From NCBI GenBank assembly GCA_963786295.1, contig CAWAYV010000007.1:24385-88384 (forward strand): 64,000 nt of DNA. Reading direction: 5' to 3'. Made by a program: the position numbers and the translations under genes. The notes under the pieces are model-generated. The model was not told the origin of the DNA, did no database searches, and worked only from the letters and a program-made list of their open reading frames with translations. Of the stretch, positions 55,619-64,000 are shown in pieces (the stretch's first letter is position 1; each line of letters starts with the position of its first letter). This DNA comes from JACCZX01 sp963786295. Lineage in GTDB: Bacteria; Pseudomonadota; Gammaproteobacteria; Burkholderiales; Burkholderiaceae_F.

Positions 55619-57283
55619 TCAGACACGCGAATGCAAATACATTGAGAGTTCTTCAAGAGTCTCCGGGTTGACGGGTTTGACGAGGTGTCTGTCGAATCCT
55701 GCGGCTGTGGACTTGCGCCGGTCGTCCTCCTGGCCCCAGCCGGTCACCGCGACCAGCGTCATCTGCGCACCCCACGCATGATCGCGGATTCGACGGCACG
55801 CCTCGTATCCGTTCATTTTGGGCATGCCAAGATCGAGGAGCACCATATGCGGACGGAAGTCTTCAGCGAGCTGCAGGGCGTTCTCTCCATCGTAGGCAAC
55901 TCGAACCTCGTGCCCCTTCAGTTCGAGGAGCATGGAGAGGCTTTCCGCTGCGTCACGGTTGTCGTCCACGACCAGCATCTTCAATCTTTGTGGAGTTAAC
56001 ACCGTCCTTACTGGTGTCGCAGAGTCCGCATCGAGCGTCAATCGTGTCGGCACACGTACACGGAATTCGCTTCCACGGCCGAGACCCTCGCTGTATGCCT
56101 GGATCGTGCCGCCGTGCAATGCCACCAGACCCTTGGCGAGTGAAAGGCCGATGCCCAAGCCACCCTGAGCGTTCGACGATTGGCTTCCGATCTGGGTGAA
56201 CATCTCGAAAATCGATTCCAGGCTCTCGCCAGGAATACCGATGCCGTTGTCGGTGACCGAGACCTCGACCTCGTCCCCGCGATGCTCGGCCTTCAGCGCT
56301 ATCCGTCCTCCGGGCGGCGTGTACTTTGCCGCGTTGTTAAGCAGGTTCGAAAGAATCTGCGCAAAGCGCACCGGGTCGGCATTGAGAAACGCAGGCTCGG
56401 AGGGTGCCGATACCGAGAGTACGTGCCCCATCTCCTCGATCAGCGGACGGTTCGCTTCCACCGCCGCGTCCACAACGTGCCGGAGGTCTATCCGCTCGTG
56501 ATGAAGGGTGATTTTGCCCCGTGAAATCCGGCTGACGTCAAGGAGATCGTCGAGCAGTCGCGCCATGTGCTGAAGCTGACGCTCCATCATCGCCAGAACC
56601 GTTTGCGATCGCGACTCGGTATCCGTCATCCGAAGGATGGCTACCCCGGTCCGGATCGGCGCCAGTGGATTGCGCAGTTCGTGGGCGAGGCTCGCGAGGA
56701 ACACGTCCTTGCGGCGATCTGCCTCCCTCAAGCGTGTGACTCGCCTGCCGATGAACACGAACCACGGAAACGTGACTGCCATGACGACCAGCTGAAGCAG
56801 GTCCAGGCGCAACATCTCCACGTCCTCGTTGTTGACGTAGCGCAGCCCCGCCATGAGCGCGAAGCAAGCCAACGATTCCCAGCCGAGAGTGGTCAGCGGT
56901 GTGCCACTCGAACGCAACATTCCGAACATCAGTGCGACGAAAAAGAACGCTGCGAACACGAGTCGCGTATCGGGTGCGCGGTAGACCACGAATAACATCG
57001 TGGACACCGCGGCGAGAAACTGGAGTTCCGTGAGGCTGGGATCAGGGAACCGCAGGTTCAGCCCTGAGCGGAAGAGCACGAGGAACACGAGTACCGCCGC
57101 CGTAGCTATTGCCGAAGCTTGGACAAGCGTCTCGCGGTCAACCTTGCCCTGCGTGTGAAAGATGGCGAGCACCACCAGGTAAACCGCCGAGAACGTACTG
57201 GCGAGCAGAAACCGTCGAAAGCGAATGCGCTGGTTGACCTCGTTTCGGGTCAGTGACGGATAGGCGGCAATCGGATCGCGCAT
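55619..57283 (-). CDS. Membrane hybrid sensor histidine kinase with C-terminal receiver
   Basis: A protein of about 554 residues. The N-terminal part has about six hydrophobic segments (residues ~25-180) in place of a periplasmic sensor. Phosphoacceptor His is in FLASLAHELRNPLAPIRTGV, the ATP site in LSNLLNNAAKYTPPGGR, VTDNGIGIPGESLESIFEMF and GLGIGLSLAKGLVALHGGT. The receiver domain has KMLVVDDNRDAAES, the acceptor Asp in MVLLDLGMPKMNGYE and the Lys in RHLVKPVNPETL. No separate DNA-binding regulator is next to it. The start is uncertain: the open frame reaches 57403, and I chose the ATG at 57283 without a clear ribosome binding site. Confidence 0.88.
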   Translation of the reverse strand: MRDPIAAYPSLTRNEVNQRIRFRRFLLASTFSAVYLVVLAIFHTQGKVDRETLVQASAIATAAVLVFLVLFRSGLNLRFPDPSLTELQFLAAVSTMLFVVYRAPDTRLVFAAFFFVALMFGMLRSSGTPLTTLGWESLACFALMAGLRYVNNEDVEMLRLDLLQLVVMAVTFPWFVFIGRRVTRLREADRRKDVFLASLAHELRNPLAPIRTGVAILRMTDTESRSQTVLAMMERQLQHMARLLDDLLDVSRISRGKITLHHERIDLRHVVDAAVEANRPLIEEMGHVLSVSAPSEPAFLNADPVRFAQILSNLLNNAAKYTPPGGRIALKAEHRGDEVEVSVTDNGIGIPGESLESIFEMFTQIGSQSSNAQGGLGIGLSLAKGLVALHGGTIQAYSEGLGRGSEFRVRVPTRLTLDADSATPVRTVLTPQRLKMLVVDDNRDAAESLSMLLELKGHEVRVAYDGENALQLAEDFRPHMVLLDLGMPKMNGYEACRRIRDHAWGAQMTLVAVTGWGQEDDRRKSTAAGFDRHLVKPVNPETLEELSMYLHSRV

Positions 57284-57418
57284 TGGATTGCGTCGGCCGG
57301 CGAAACATGGAGTGTGCACTGGCCTTGTCGCGTTGACGACCCGGATGTCCGGTACGCGAGCTAAAGGACCGGGACATCGACGATCAACGCCGTCACTAAC
57401 CAATTTATGACAGTCGGT

Positions 57419-57640
57419 TCACTCTAACTTCGGTAGCCAGGTGCAGAGGTGTAGCTGCATCTGAACGCGGGTCAGGACCTCGCCACTTGCGAGTTTCATC
57501 TCATAAATGCAGCGCACATTGCCAACACTGTCCACCCGCTCACTGCGGACCAACTTCCACGACATCATGTCGTCTGAGGCTAGCGCCGAGGGCCCACCAC
57601 TCAAAAACATCAAAGCGATCGCCGCGTATAGCTGCTTCAT
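57419..57640 (-). CDS. Small exported protein of unknown function
   Basis: A 73-residue protein with a signal peptide (MKQLYAAIALMFLSGGPSALA, cleavage before SDD), a Cys pair in NVRCIYEMKLASGEVLTRVQ and MQLHLCTWL and no recognised motif. The ATG at 57640 has AGAGG seven bases upstream, so the longer open frame to 57778 is not used. It lies just before the left boundary of the tandem duplication, on the opposite strand. Confidence 0.7.
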   Translation of the reverse strand: MKQLYAAIALMFLSGGPSALASDDMMSWKLVRSERVDSVGNVRCIYEMKLASGEVLTRVQMQLHLCTWLPKLE

Positions 57641-57865
57641 ATGAATTCCTCTGACTGATTGAATGCGCCGCGCGCACCCCGCGCGGACGGTCCAACTGCA
57701 CCGATGGTAGGTAGTAGCCCGCGACCCAGTCCGCCGAAATGTGGGCTCCTGGGCGGCTCTATCGCATTCAAGAAGCACCGGGTTGGCAGGACTCTTAGTC
57801 CTTCAGATCGCGTCGGGTCGTTCGCGATTGACATCCTGTTTTATCCGGCGCATCGTGGCTCGGCC

Positions 57866-58363
57866 ATGCACGCACGCCCGCTCTCCATAGCCCTCGTTGC
57901 AGTGACGCTCACCATCGCTCCGGTGGCGGCGATGTCCGAAATCTACAAGTGGGTCGAGGCCGACGGCTCGGTGCATTACGGCGACACGCCTCCCCGGACG
58001 AAGAACGCGCGTCTGGTCGGAAGGGATTCGGGCACCGTCAGCGTTGTGCCGGGCATGTCGAAGGAGGAAAAAGAGCGGCTGCGCGAGCGCGAAGATCAGC
58101 TGCGTCTGCAGCGCCTCGAACGCGAAGTCGAGGAACTACGTGCCCGTGAACAGGCGCGCGAATACGCTCAACCGGAGGTCGTTTATACCGATGTATATGT
58201 ACCGGCCTACGGGTACTGGCGACCGCGGCATGGTCGCGATATTGGTCACGTCAAGCCGAGCCCGGAACATCCGATTGCCAAACCAAGGCCGCCCCAGCGG
58301 ACGCAGCCCGTGGACGAGCTAAGCGCCGTTCCTGCACCGACCGGAGCCCTAAGCCGGCGCTAG
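57866..58363 (+). CDS. DUF4124-containing exported protein, copy 1
   Basis: A 165-residue protein with signal peptide MHARPLSIALVAVTLTIAPVAA. It then has the DUF4124 start EIYKWVEADGSVHYGDTPP, a long charged coiled-coil (about residues 70-105, rich in Glu/Arg) and a Tyr- and Pro-rich end. The start ATG at 57866 fits the signal peptide; the open frame continues upstream without sense. DUF4124 proteins are exported and their role is not known. It is the first gene of the repeated unit and converges on the sulfatase gene. Confidence 0.85.
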   Translation: MHARPLSIALVAVTLTIAPVAAMSEIYKWVEADGSVHYGDTPPRTKNARLVGRDSGTVSVVPGMSKEEKERLREREDQLRLQRLEREVEELRAREQAREYAQPEVVYTDVYVPAYGYWRPRHGRDIGHVKPSPEHPIAKPRPPQRTQPVDELSAVPAPTGALSRR

Positions 58364-58419
58364 GTGGACGGCACATCTGCTGCAGGTAAGCGCGGCCGTG
58401 AACGTCTGACTCGGGCCAA

Positions 58420-59799
58420 TTACAACCCGACGGCTTCGGCAACAAGCCGCTTTAACTCACGACGCAACTTGTCGCGCGTAGGTGCGAGTTTGCGGATCCG
58501 ATTCAAATTATCAAGTTCGAAGGGGTCGCGGTCGAGGTCATAGAGTTCATCGAGCTCGCCAGTCCGGCCGCGATTGACCCAGTGAATGTATTTGTAGCGG
58601 TCGGTGCGCACTGCTTTGTACGTCATGCCTACCAGCCATGGCAACGCTTGCTCGGCCCAGTATTCGATCAGGATCGACTTGCGCCAAGGCGTGCGTCGAG
58701 CTGCAAACAACGGCAGCAACGATCGCCCTTGTATCTGCGGGCCCGGCTTACCTCCCGCCAACTCCAGCAATGTCGGCGCGAGGTCCTGGCAGATGACGAG
58801 TTCGCGCCGGCGTGAACCGGCCTTGACCTTGCGCGGATAACGCACGACAAACGGCGAGCGAATGCCTTCTTCGTAAGCAAAGCGTCGCTCCGGCCCCAGC
58901 GCGTGCTCGCCAAAGAAGAAACCGTTGTCGCTGAGGAACACGATGAACGTGTTGTCGAGCTCGCCGTTTTTCTCCAGTACGTCGGTGATCGCACCGATGC
59001 CTTCGTCGACGGCCGCCATCATTCGGGCACGCAAGCGAATTTCTTCCTGCTCGCCCGATTGCAATGCCGACAAGATCGCCTGTGATGCGGCGCCTGACTT
59101 CATCGCGAAGCTGTCGGCCCACGCCGGCTTGCTCTTGATCACGTCGGCGGGTGGCAACATGTTCGGCGTGCGCGGGAACACTGCGTCGCGATAAAGCTCC
59201 TTGTGCCGCTCGGCAACGACGTAACCGCCTTGCGCGGAGATGCGCAACGTGCCGTCGGCCGCCTGCTCCGCGTCCGGGTGCACTGCCTTATGTGCGAAGA
59301 ACAGGGAAAATGGCTGGGTTCGTTTCCTCTGCAGAAAGTCGACCGCAAGGCCGTTCATGATGTCGGTGATGTAACCGGTGTGCTGTACGTACCTACCGTC
59401 GTGATTTAACCGCGGGTCGTTCAGCTTTCCGTGCCCGTCGTAGCTGACCCAGGTGTCATAACCGGGTCGCGGCATGCCGTCGTTGCCCATGTGCCACTTG
59501 CCGATGTGCGCGGTCTCGTACCCGAGCCTGAGCAGTTCGAGGTGATAGTTCGGCAAGCGATGGCTCATCGCATCGCGCGCAACGTTATCAATGATTCCGT
59601 GGCGGCTGGCGTACTGCCCACTGACGATGGAAGCGCGATTCGGCGAACAGATCGGCGTCGTGTGAAACGCACGCTCGAAGATCGCGCCCTCACGCGCGAG
59701 CCGGTCGATGTGCGGCGTTTGCATGTACGGATGGCCGCCCGCGCCGAACTCGTCGTAACGCAGGTCGTCGATCAAGATCACGAGAAAATTGGGCTTCAT
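58420..59799 (-). CDS. Sulfatase, copy 1
   Basis: A 459-residue arylsulfatase-family hydrolase with the formylglycine motif CSPNR in TTPICSPNRASIVSGQYASR, the metal-binding NFLVILIDDLRYDEFGAGGHP near the N-terminus and FIVFLSDNGFFFGEHAL. The residue to be modified is Cys, so a formylglycine-generating enzyme is needed, and none is encoded in the window. No signal peptide is present, so it may work in the cytoplasm. The substrate is unknown. Copy 2 at 60970-62349 differs at about eight residues. Confidence 0.93.
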   Translation of the reverse strand: MKPNFLVILIDDLRYDEFGAGGHPYMQTPHIDRLAREGAIFERAFHTTPICSPNRASIVSGQYASRHGIIDNVARDAMSHRLPNYHLELLRLGYETAHIGKWHMGNDGMPRPGYDTWVSYDGHGKLNDPRLNHDGRYVQHTGYITDIMNGLAVDFLQRKRTQPFSLFFAHKAVHPDAEQAADGTLRISAQGGYVVAERHKELYRDAVFPRTPNMLPPADVIKSKPAWADSFAMKSGAASQAILSALQSGEQEEIRLRARMMAAVDEGIGAITDVLEKNGELDNTFIVFLSDNGFFFGEHALGPERRFAYEEGIRSPFVVRYPRKVKAGSRRRELVICQDLAPTLLELAGGKPGPQIQGRSLLPLFAARRTPWRKSILIEYWAEQALPWLVGMTYKAVRTDRYKYIHWVNRGRTGELDELYDLDRDPFELDNLNRIRKLAPTRDKLRRELKRLVAEAVGL

Positions 59800-59883
59800 G
59801 CGACAGACGGTGATACGCGGAGGCGCGTGCCGTCATCGTACGTGAGACTTTGGTGCCAGAACTCAGCAGGGTAGATTGCGTTG

Positions 59884-60303
59884 ATGCGTCAAGCACACAC
59901 GGTGCTTCAGATACAAACTCCGGGCCGCGGTTTTGTCGAGATCACACGTGACGTTCAAGCATGGGTTGCTCGCTGTGCGATCGGCAGTGGGTTGCTGACC
60001 ATCTTCATCCGGCACACGTCGGCCAGCCTTCTGATTCAGGAAAATGCCGACCCTGAAGTCACGCGCGATCTGGAGCGGTTCTTCGCGCGCCTGGTGCCCG
60101 ATGGCGACCCTTTGTTCGAGCATCGTGCCGAAGGCGCAGACGATATGCCCGCGCATGTTCGAGCGGCGTTAACGCAAACTCATCTATCAATTCCGGTAAT
60201 GGACGACAAACCGGCGCTCGGAACGTGGCAAGGCATTTATCTGGTCGAGCATCGGACTCGTGCACATCGCCGCGAAGTCGTGCTGCATCTGGTTGGCGAG
60301 TAG
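59884..60303 (+). CDS. YjbQ / UPF0047 family protein, copy 1
   Basis: A 139-residue protein of the YjbQ family, sometimes called secondary thiamine-phosphate synthase. Visible motifs are GLLTIFIRHTSASLLIQENADP with the conserved His/Ser/Asn, MPAHVRAALTQTHLSIPV and GTWQGIYLVEHRTRAHRREVV. It begins at ATG 59884, three bases after an in-frame TTG, and is divergent from the sulfatase. Copy 2 differs by one residue (Val to Leu in the last four). Confidence 0.9.
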   Translation: MRQAHTVLQIQTPGRGFVEITRDVQAWVARCAIGSGLLTIFIRHTSASLLIQENADPEVTRDLERFFARLVPDGDPLFEHRAEGADDMPAHVRAALTQTHLSIPVMDDKPALGTWQGIYLVEHRTRAHRREVVLHLVGE

Positions 60304-60411
60304 CCGCTGCATGCGATTATTGACTAGGCTGGCAGGACTCTTAGCCCTTCAGATCGCGTCGGGTCGTTCGCGATTGACATCCTGTTTTATCCGGCGCATC
60401 GTGGCCCGGCC

Positions 60412-60909
60412 ATGCACGCACGCCCGCTCTCGATAGCCCTCGTTGCGGTGACGCTCACCATCGCGCCGGTGGCGGCAATGTCCGAAATCTACAAGTGGGT
60501 CGAGGTCGACGGCTCGGTGCATTACGGCGACACGCCTCCTCGGTCGAAGAACGCGCGTCTGGTCGGGCAGGATTCCGGCACCGTCAGCGTTGTGCCGGGC
60601 ATGTCGAAGGAGGAAAAGGACCGGTTGCGCGAGCGCGAAGATCAGCTGCGTCTGCAGCGCCTCGAACGCGAAGTCGAGGAACTACGTGCCCGTGAACAGG
60701 CGCGCGAATACGCTCAACCAGAGGTCGTTTATACCGATGTATATGTACCGGCCTACGGGTACTGGCGACCGCGGCATGGTCGCGATGTTGGTCACGTCAA
60801 GCCGCGCCCGGAACATCCGATTGCCAAACCAAGGCCGCCCCAGCGGACGCAGCCAATAGACGAGCTAAGCGCCGTTCGTCCACCGACCGGAGCCCTAAGC
60901 CGGCGCTAG
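60412..60909 (+). CDS. DUF4124-containing exported protein, copy 2
   Basis: 165 residues, same signal peptide and layout as copy 1, with about nine amino-acid changes (for example KWVEVDG for KWVEADG, and Arg for Ser in KPRPEH). This makes it the most diverged of the three gene pairs relative to length. It keeps an open frame throughout, so both copies look functional. Confidence 0.85.
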   Translation: MHARPLSIALVAVTLTIAPVAAMSEIYKWVEVDGSVHYGDTPPRSKNARLVGQDSGTVSVVPGMSKEEKDRLREREDQLRLQRLEREVEELRAREQAREYAQPEVVYTDVYVPAYGYWRPRHGRDVGHVKPRPEHPIAKPRPPQRTQPIDELSAVRPPTGALSRR

Positions 60910-60969
60910 GTGGACTACGGCACAACCGCTGCAAGTAAGCGGCGGCCGTGAACGTCTGAGTCGGGCCAA

Positions 60970-62349
60970 TTACAACCCGACGGCTTCGGCAACAAGCCGC
61001 TTTAACTCACGACGCAACTTGTCGCGCGTAGATGCGAGTTTGCGGACCCGATTCAAATTATCGAGTTCGAAGGGGTCGCGGTCGAGGTCATAGAGTTCAT
61101 CGAGCTCGCCAGTCCGGCCGCGATTGACCCAGTGAATGTACTTGTAGCGGTCGGTGCGCACTGCTTTGTACGTCATGCCTACCAGCCACGGCAACGCTTG
61201 CTCGGCCCAGTATTCGATCAGGATCGACTTGCGCCAAGGCGTGCGTCGAGCTGCAAACAACGGCAGCAACGATCGCCCTTGTATCTGCGGGCCCGGCTTA
61301 CCTCCCGCCAACTCCAGCAATGTCGGCGCGAGGTCCTGGCAGATGACGAGTTCGCGCCGGCGTGAACCGGCCTTGACCTTGCGCGGATAACGCACGACAA
61401 ACGGCGAGCGAATGCCCTCTTCGTAAGCAAAGCGTCGCTCCGGCCCCAGCGCGTGCTCGCCAAAAAAGAAGCCGTTGTCGCTGAGGAACACGATGAACGT
61501 GTTATCGAGCTCGCCGTTTTTCTCCAGTACATCGGTGATCGCACCGATGCCTTCGTCGACGGCCGCCATCATCCGGGCACGCAAGCGAATTTCTTCCTGC
61601 TCGCCCGATTGCAATGCCGACAAGATCGCCTGTGATGCGGCGCTTGATTTCATCGCGAAGCTATCGGCCCACGCCGGCTTGCTCTTGATCACGTCGGCGG
61701 GTGGCAACATGTTCGGCGTGCGCGGGAACACTGCGTCGCGATAGAGGCCCTTGTGCCGTTCGGCAACGACGTAACCGCCTTGCGCGGAGATGCGTAACGT
61801 GCCGTCGGCCGCCTGCTCCGCGTCAGGGTGCACTGCCTTATGTGCGAAGAACAGCGAAAATGGCTGGGTTCGTTTCTTCTGCAGAAAGTCGACCGCAAGG
61901 CCGTTCATGATGTCGGTGATGTAACCGGTGTGCTGTACGTACCTACCGTCGTGATTTAGCCGCGGGTCGTTCAGCCTTCCGTGCCCGTCGTAGCTGACCC
62001 ACGTGTCATAACCGGGTCGCGGCATGCCGTCGTTGCCCATGTGCCACTTGCCGATGTGCGCGGTCTCGTACCCGAGCCGCAGCAGTTCGAGGTGATAGTT
62101 CGGCAAGCGATGACTCATCGCATCGCGCGCAACGTTATCAATGATTCCGTGGCGGCTGGCGTACTGCCCACTGACGATGGAAGCGCGATTCGGCGAACAG
62201 ATCGGCGTCGTGTGAAACGCCCGCTCGAAGATCGCGCCCTCACGCGCGAGCCGGTCGATATGCGGCGTCAGCATGTACGGATGGCCGCCCGCGCCGAACT
62301 CGTCGTAACGCAGATCGTCGATCAAGATCACGAGAAAATTGGGCTTCAT
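60970..62349 (-). CDS. Sulfatase, copy 2
   Basis: 459 residues, with the same CSPNR formylglycine motif and metal sites as copy 1. Differences include Leu for Gln in YMLTPHIDRL, Arg for Lys in GHGRLNDP, Lys for Arg in LQKKRTQ, Gly for Glu in RHKGLYRD and Ser for Gly in MKSSAASQ. The catalytic residues are unchanged. The open frame extends to 62445, but MKPNFLVIL at 62349 is the equivalent start. Confidence 0.93.
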   Translation of the reverse strand: MKPNFLVILIDDLRYDEFGAGGHPYMLTPHIDRLAREGAIFERAFHTTPICSPNRASIVSGQYASRHGIIDNVARDAMSHRLPNYHLELLRLGYETAHIGKWHMGNDGMPRPGYDTWVSYDGHGRLNDPRLNHDGRYVQHTGYITDIMNGLAVDFLQKKRTQPFSLFFAHKAVHPDAEQAADGTLRISAQGGYVVAERHKGLYRDAVFPRTPNMLPPADVIKSKPAWADSFAMKSSAASQAILSALQSGEQEEIRLRARMMAAVDEGIGAITDVLEKNGELDNTFIVFLSDNGFFFGEHALGPERRFAYEEGIRSPFVVRYPRKVKAGSRRRELVICQDLAPTLLELAGGKPGPQIQGRSLLPLFAARRTPWRKSILIEYWAEQALPWLVGMTYKAVRTDRYKYIHWVNRGRTGELDELYDLDRDPFELDNLNRVRKLASTRDKLRRELKRLVAEAVGL

Positions 62350-62432
62350 GCGAGGACGGTGATACGCGGAGGCGCGTGCCATCATCGTACGTGAGACTTT
62401 GGTGCCAGAACTCAGCAGGGTAGATTGCGTTG

Positions 62433-62852
62433 ATGCGTCAAGCACACACGGTGCTTCAGATACAAACTCCGGGCCGCGGTTTTGTCGAGATCACACGTGA
62501 CGTTCAGGCATGGGTTGCTCGCTGTGCGATCGGCAGTGGGTTGCTGACCATCTTCATCCGGCACACGTCGGCCAGCCTTCTGATTCAGGAAAATGCCGAC
62601 CCTGAAGTCACGCGCGATCTGGAGCGGTTCTTCGCGCGCCTGGTGCCCGATGGCGACCCTTTGTTCGAGCATCGTGCCGAAGGCGCCGACGATATGCCCG
62701 CGCATGTTCGAGCGGCGTTAACGCAAACTCATCTATCAATTCCGGTAATGGACGACAAACCGGCGCTCGGAACGTGGCAGGGCATTTATCTGGTCGAGCA
62801 TCGGACTCGTGCACATCGCCGCGAAGTCGTGCTGCATCTGCTCGGCGAGTAG
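62433..62852 (+). CDS. YjbQ / UPF0047 family protein, copy 2
   Basis: 139 residues, identical to copy 1 except for one substitution near the C-terminus. The start is ATG 62433 or the in-frame TTG just before it. Near-identity here, against about 5 % change in the DUF4124 pair, suggests either strong constraint or recent gene conversion. Confidence 0.9.
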   Translation: MRQAHTVLQIQTPGRGFVEITRDVQAWVARCAIGSGLLTIFIRHTSASLLIQENADPEVTRDLERFFARLVPDGDPLFEHRAEGADDMPAHVRAALTQTHLSIPVMDDKPALGTWQGIYLVEHRTRAHRREVVLHLLGE

Positions 62853-62939
62853 CAGGCGTGCGATTATTGACTGCTGTTCGCAGGAGACACGATGAAACGA
62901 CGTGACATGTTGCTGACGAATCCGTTGCCGTGATCGTCG

Positions 62940-64000
62940 ATGGCGCGTAACACACAAGTCGCAGCCGATCACGATGCGCCTCCGATCACGCAGATCCTCG
63001 CGCGCTTTGTTGCAGGACATCCGTCGCGCGGATGGACTGACGCGGTCGAAAAGGAAGCGCACCGTACCCTGCTCAACTGGATCGGCTGCGCAGTGGGCGC
63101 CGCAAAACACGAAGCGGCTGAAGCGGCGCTGGGGGCAGTGCGCATGCTGCAGCCTGCCCCACAGGCAACCGTGCTCGGACGTGGCGAGCGCGTGGACATT
63201 GCAAGCGCTGCATTGATCAATGGCATCACGTCGCACACGTTCGACTTCGACGACACACATCTAAAGACGATCATTCACCCCGCCGGCCCGGTCGCGTCCG
63301 CGGCGCTCGCGCTCGCGGAGCTGACCGGCGCGTCCGGTCGGCAGTTGATCGATTCGCTCGTGCTCGGTATCGACGTCGCGTGCCGGCTCGGCAATACGAT
63401 CTATCCGGACCACTACGACCGTGGTTGGCACATCACCGGCTCGACCGGGATGTTCGGCGCTGCCGCCGCGTGCTCGCGCCTGCTGCAGCTCGATGAACAC
63501 TCGACGGCGATGGCGCTCGGCATCGCCGCGTCGCAGCCGATCGGCCTGCGCGAACAGTTCGGCACGATGACGAAACCGTTTCACCCCGGCGGCGCCGCGC
63601 GCGCAGGATTGATGGCCGCCTTGCTCGCGAAGAACGGCTTCACGGCGAGCCCAAAGTCGATCGAGGCGCCGCGCGGATTCGTGCAGGTCGTATCGGACAA
63701 GCGCAGCTGGAATGAGGTCACCGACGAACTCGGCGAGCGCTTCGAGATTTCGTTCAACACGTACAAGCCGTTTGCGTGCGGCATCGTGATTCACCCGAGC
63801 ATTGACGCGTGCGTGCAGCTGCGCGAGCGTGGCGTGCGGGCTGAGCAAGTCGAGCGGATCGAGCTCAAAGTGCATTCGCTGGTGCTCGAATTGACAGGCA
63901 AGAAGGAACCGACGGACGGACTTCAAGGCAAGTTCAGCGTGTACCACGGCTGCGCGGTCGGGCTCATTTTCGGACGCGCCGGCGAGAGTGAGTTCTCCGA
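62940..64000 (+). CDS. MmgE/PrpD family protein (3' partial)
   Basis: The frame is open from ATG 62940 to the window end (about 353 residues visible of a usual ~450). Family features are PPITQILARFVAGHPSRGWT, NGITSHTFDFDDTH, IHPAGPVASAALALAELTGA, GWHITGSTGMFGAAAACSRL and TMTKPFHPGGAARAGLMAAL with the substrate-loop Lys, and YKPFACGIVIHPSIDA. No ribosome binding site precedes it. A strong AGGAG site instead precedes a 13-codon ORF (62892-62933) ending 6 bases upstream. It may be a member of the same catabolic theme as the gene at 50186. Confidence 0.85.
   Translation, partial: MARNTQVAADHDAPPITQILARFVAGHPSRGWTDAVEKEAHRTLLNWIGCAVGAAKHEAAEAALGAVRMLQPAPQATVLGRGERVDIASAALINGITSHTFDFDDTHLKTIIHPAGPVASAALALAELTGASGRQLIDSLVLGIDVACRLGNTIYPDHYDRGWHITGSTGMFGAAAACSRLLQLDEHSTAMALGIAASQPIGLREQFGTMTKPFHPGGAARAGLMAALLAKNGFTASPKSIEAPRGFVQVVSDKRSWNEVTDELGERFEISFNTYKPFACGIVIHPSIDACVQLRERGVRAEQVERIELKVHSLVLELTGKKEPTDGLQGKFSVYHGCAVGLIFGRAGESEFS

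Larger units (their letters stand above)
57784..60325. repeat. Tandem duplication, copy 1 (2.5 kb)
   Basis: Direct repeat unit of about 2.54 kb holding the DUF4124, sulfatase and YjbQ genes. The left edge is at TGGCAGGACTCTTAG and the right edge at TGCGATTATTGACT. Copy 2 starts four bases after it. The copies differ by scattered base changes and small indels, unevenly spread (see finding). Confidence 0.95.
60330..62872. repeat. Tandem duplication, copy 2 (2.5 kb)
   Basis: Second copy of the DUF4124-sulfatase-YjbQ block, directly following copy 1 in the same orientation at an offset of 2546-2547 bases. It ends where copy 1 does (TGCGATTATTGACT), after which the sequence is unique. Confidence 0.95.

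Noticed and set aside
1..64000. tRNA or rRNA genes, CRISPR arrays, insertion sequences, prophage or integrase genes
   Set aside because: None were recognisable. No transposase or integrase motifs occur in any open frame, and no regularly spaced short repeats were seen.

Overview
The window is a 64 kb piece of a high-GC proteobacterial chromosome. It is most likely a betaproteobacterium of the Burkholderiales type. The evidence is five Bug-type (tripartite tricarboxylate transporter) receptor proteins, many CoA and hydroxyacid catabolism genes, a two-gene CbpM/CbpA chaperone pair, a PutA without a DNA-binding domain, and strong GC bias at third codon positions. I found no rRNA, tRNA, CRISPR array, insertion sequence or prophage. 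Both ends are cut inside genes: a DUF2207 membrane protein on the left and an MmgE/PrpD protein on the right.

Layout. 0-9 kb: DUF2207 protein, bifunctional proline dehydrogenase PutA, a 2-oxoglutarate dioxygenase coupled to an MFS transporter, a broken cytochrome/choice-of-anchor gene with a clear terminator, and the Ada alkylation-repair regulator. 9-18 kb: a heavily frameshifted SagB-type nitroreductase, a CBS protein coupled to class I fructose-bisphosphate aldolase, a mercuric-reductase-like flavoprotein, a small exported protein, a VOC protein, an astacin/matrixin-like protease, a 3' remnant of an MBL-fold hydrolase, and an alpha-hydroxyacid oxidase. 18-22 kb: an operon of TAXI receptor, fused TRAP permease and PfkB kinase. 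22-26 kb: OsmC, then Bug receptor, CaiB CoA-transferase and HMG-CoA lyase, with a 163-bp palindrome between the last two. 26-33 kb: CbpM/CbpA, a FrnE-like DsbA protein, then a five-gene phospholipid operon resembling E. coli ynbABCD with an added acyltransferase. This operon lies opposite a receptor-type Ser/Thr kinase.

35-46 kb: MFS, PepSY and CorA-like membrane proteins, an ECF sigma/anti-sigma pair followed by a COG4315 secreted protein, a small PQ-loop-like protein, two Bug receptors around an isocitrate/isopropylmalate-dehydrogenase-family gene, nicotinamidase and a YbaK deacylase. 46.9-54.4 kb: a tight seven-gene minus-strand catabolic operon (class II aldolase, Bug, D-2-hydroxyacid dehydrogenase, MmgE/PrpD, quinone oxidoreductase, Bug, alpha/beta hydrolase). 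54-57 kb: a CMD-family and a SnoaL-like gene and a membrane hybrid histidine kinase. 57.8-62.9 kb: a tandem duplication of a 2.5-kb block (DUF4124 protein, sulfatase, YjbQ protein), then the partial MmgE/PrpD gene.

Two cautions. First, at least seventeen otherwise well-conserved genes carry frameshifts; most are single and net +1, and several fall in short homopolymers. This looks more like uncorrected insertion-type sequencing error, or less likely widespread pseudogenization, than biology. For these genes I give the span of the reconstructed gene rather than of one open frame. Second, all function calls rest on motif recognition without database searches.
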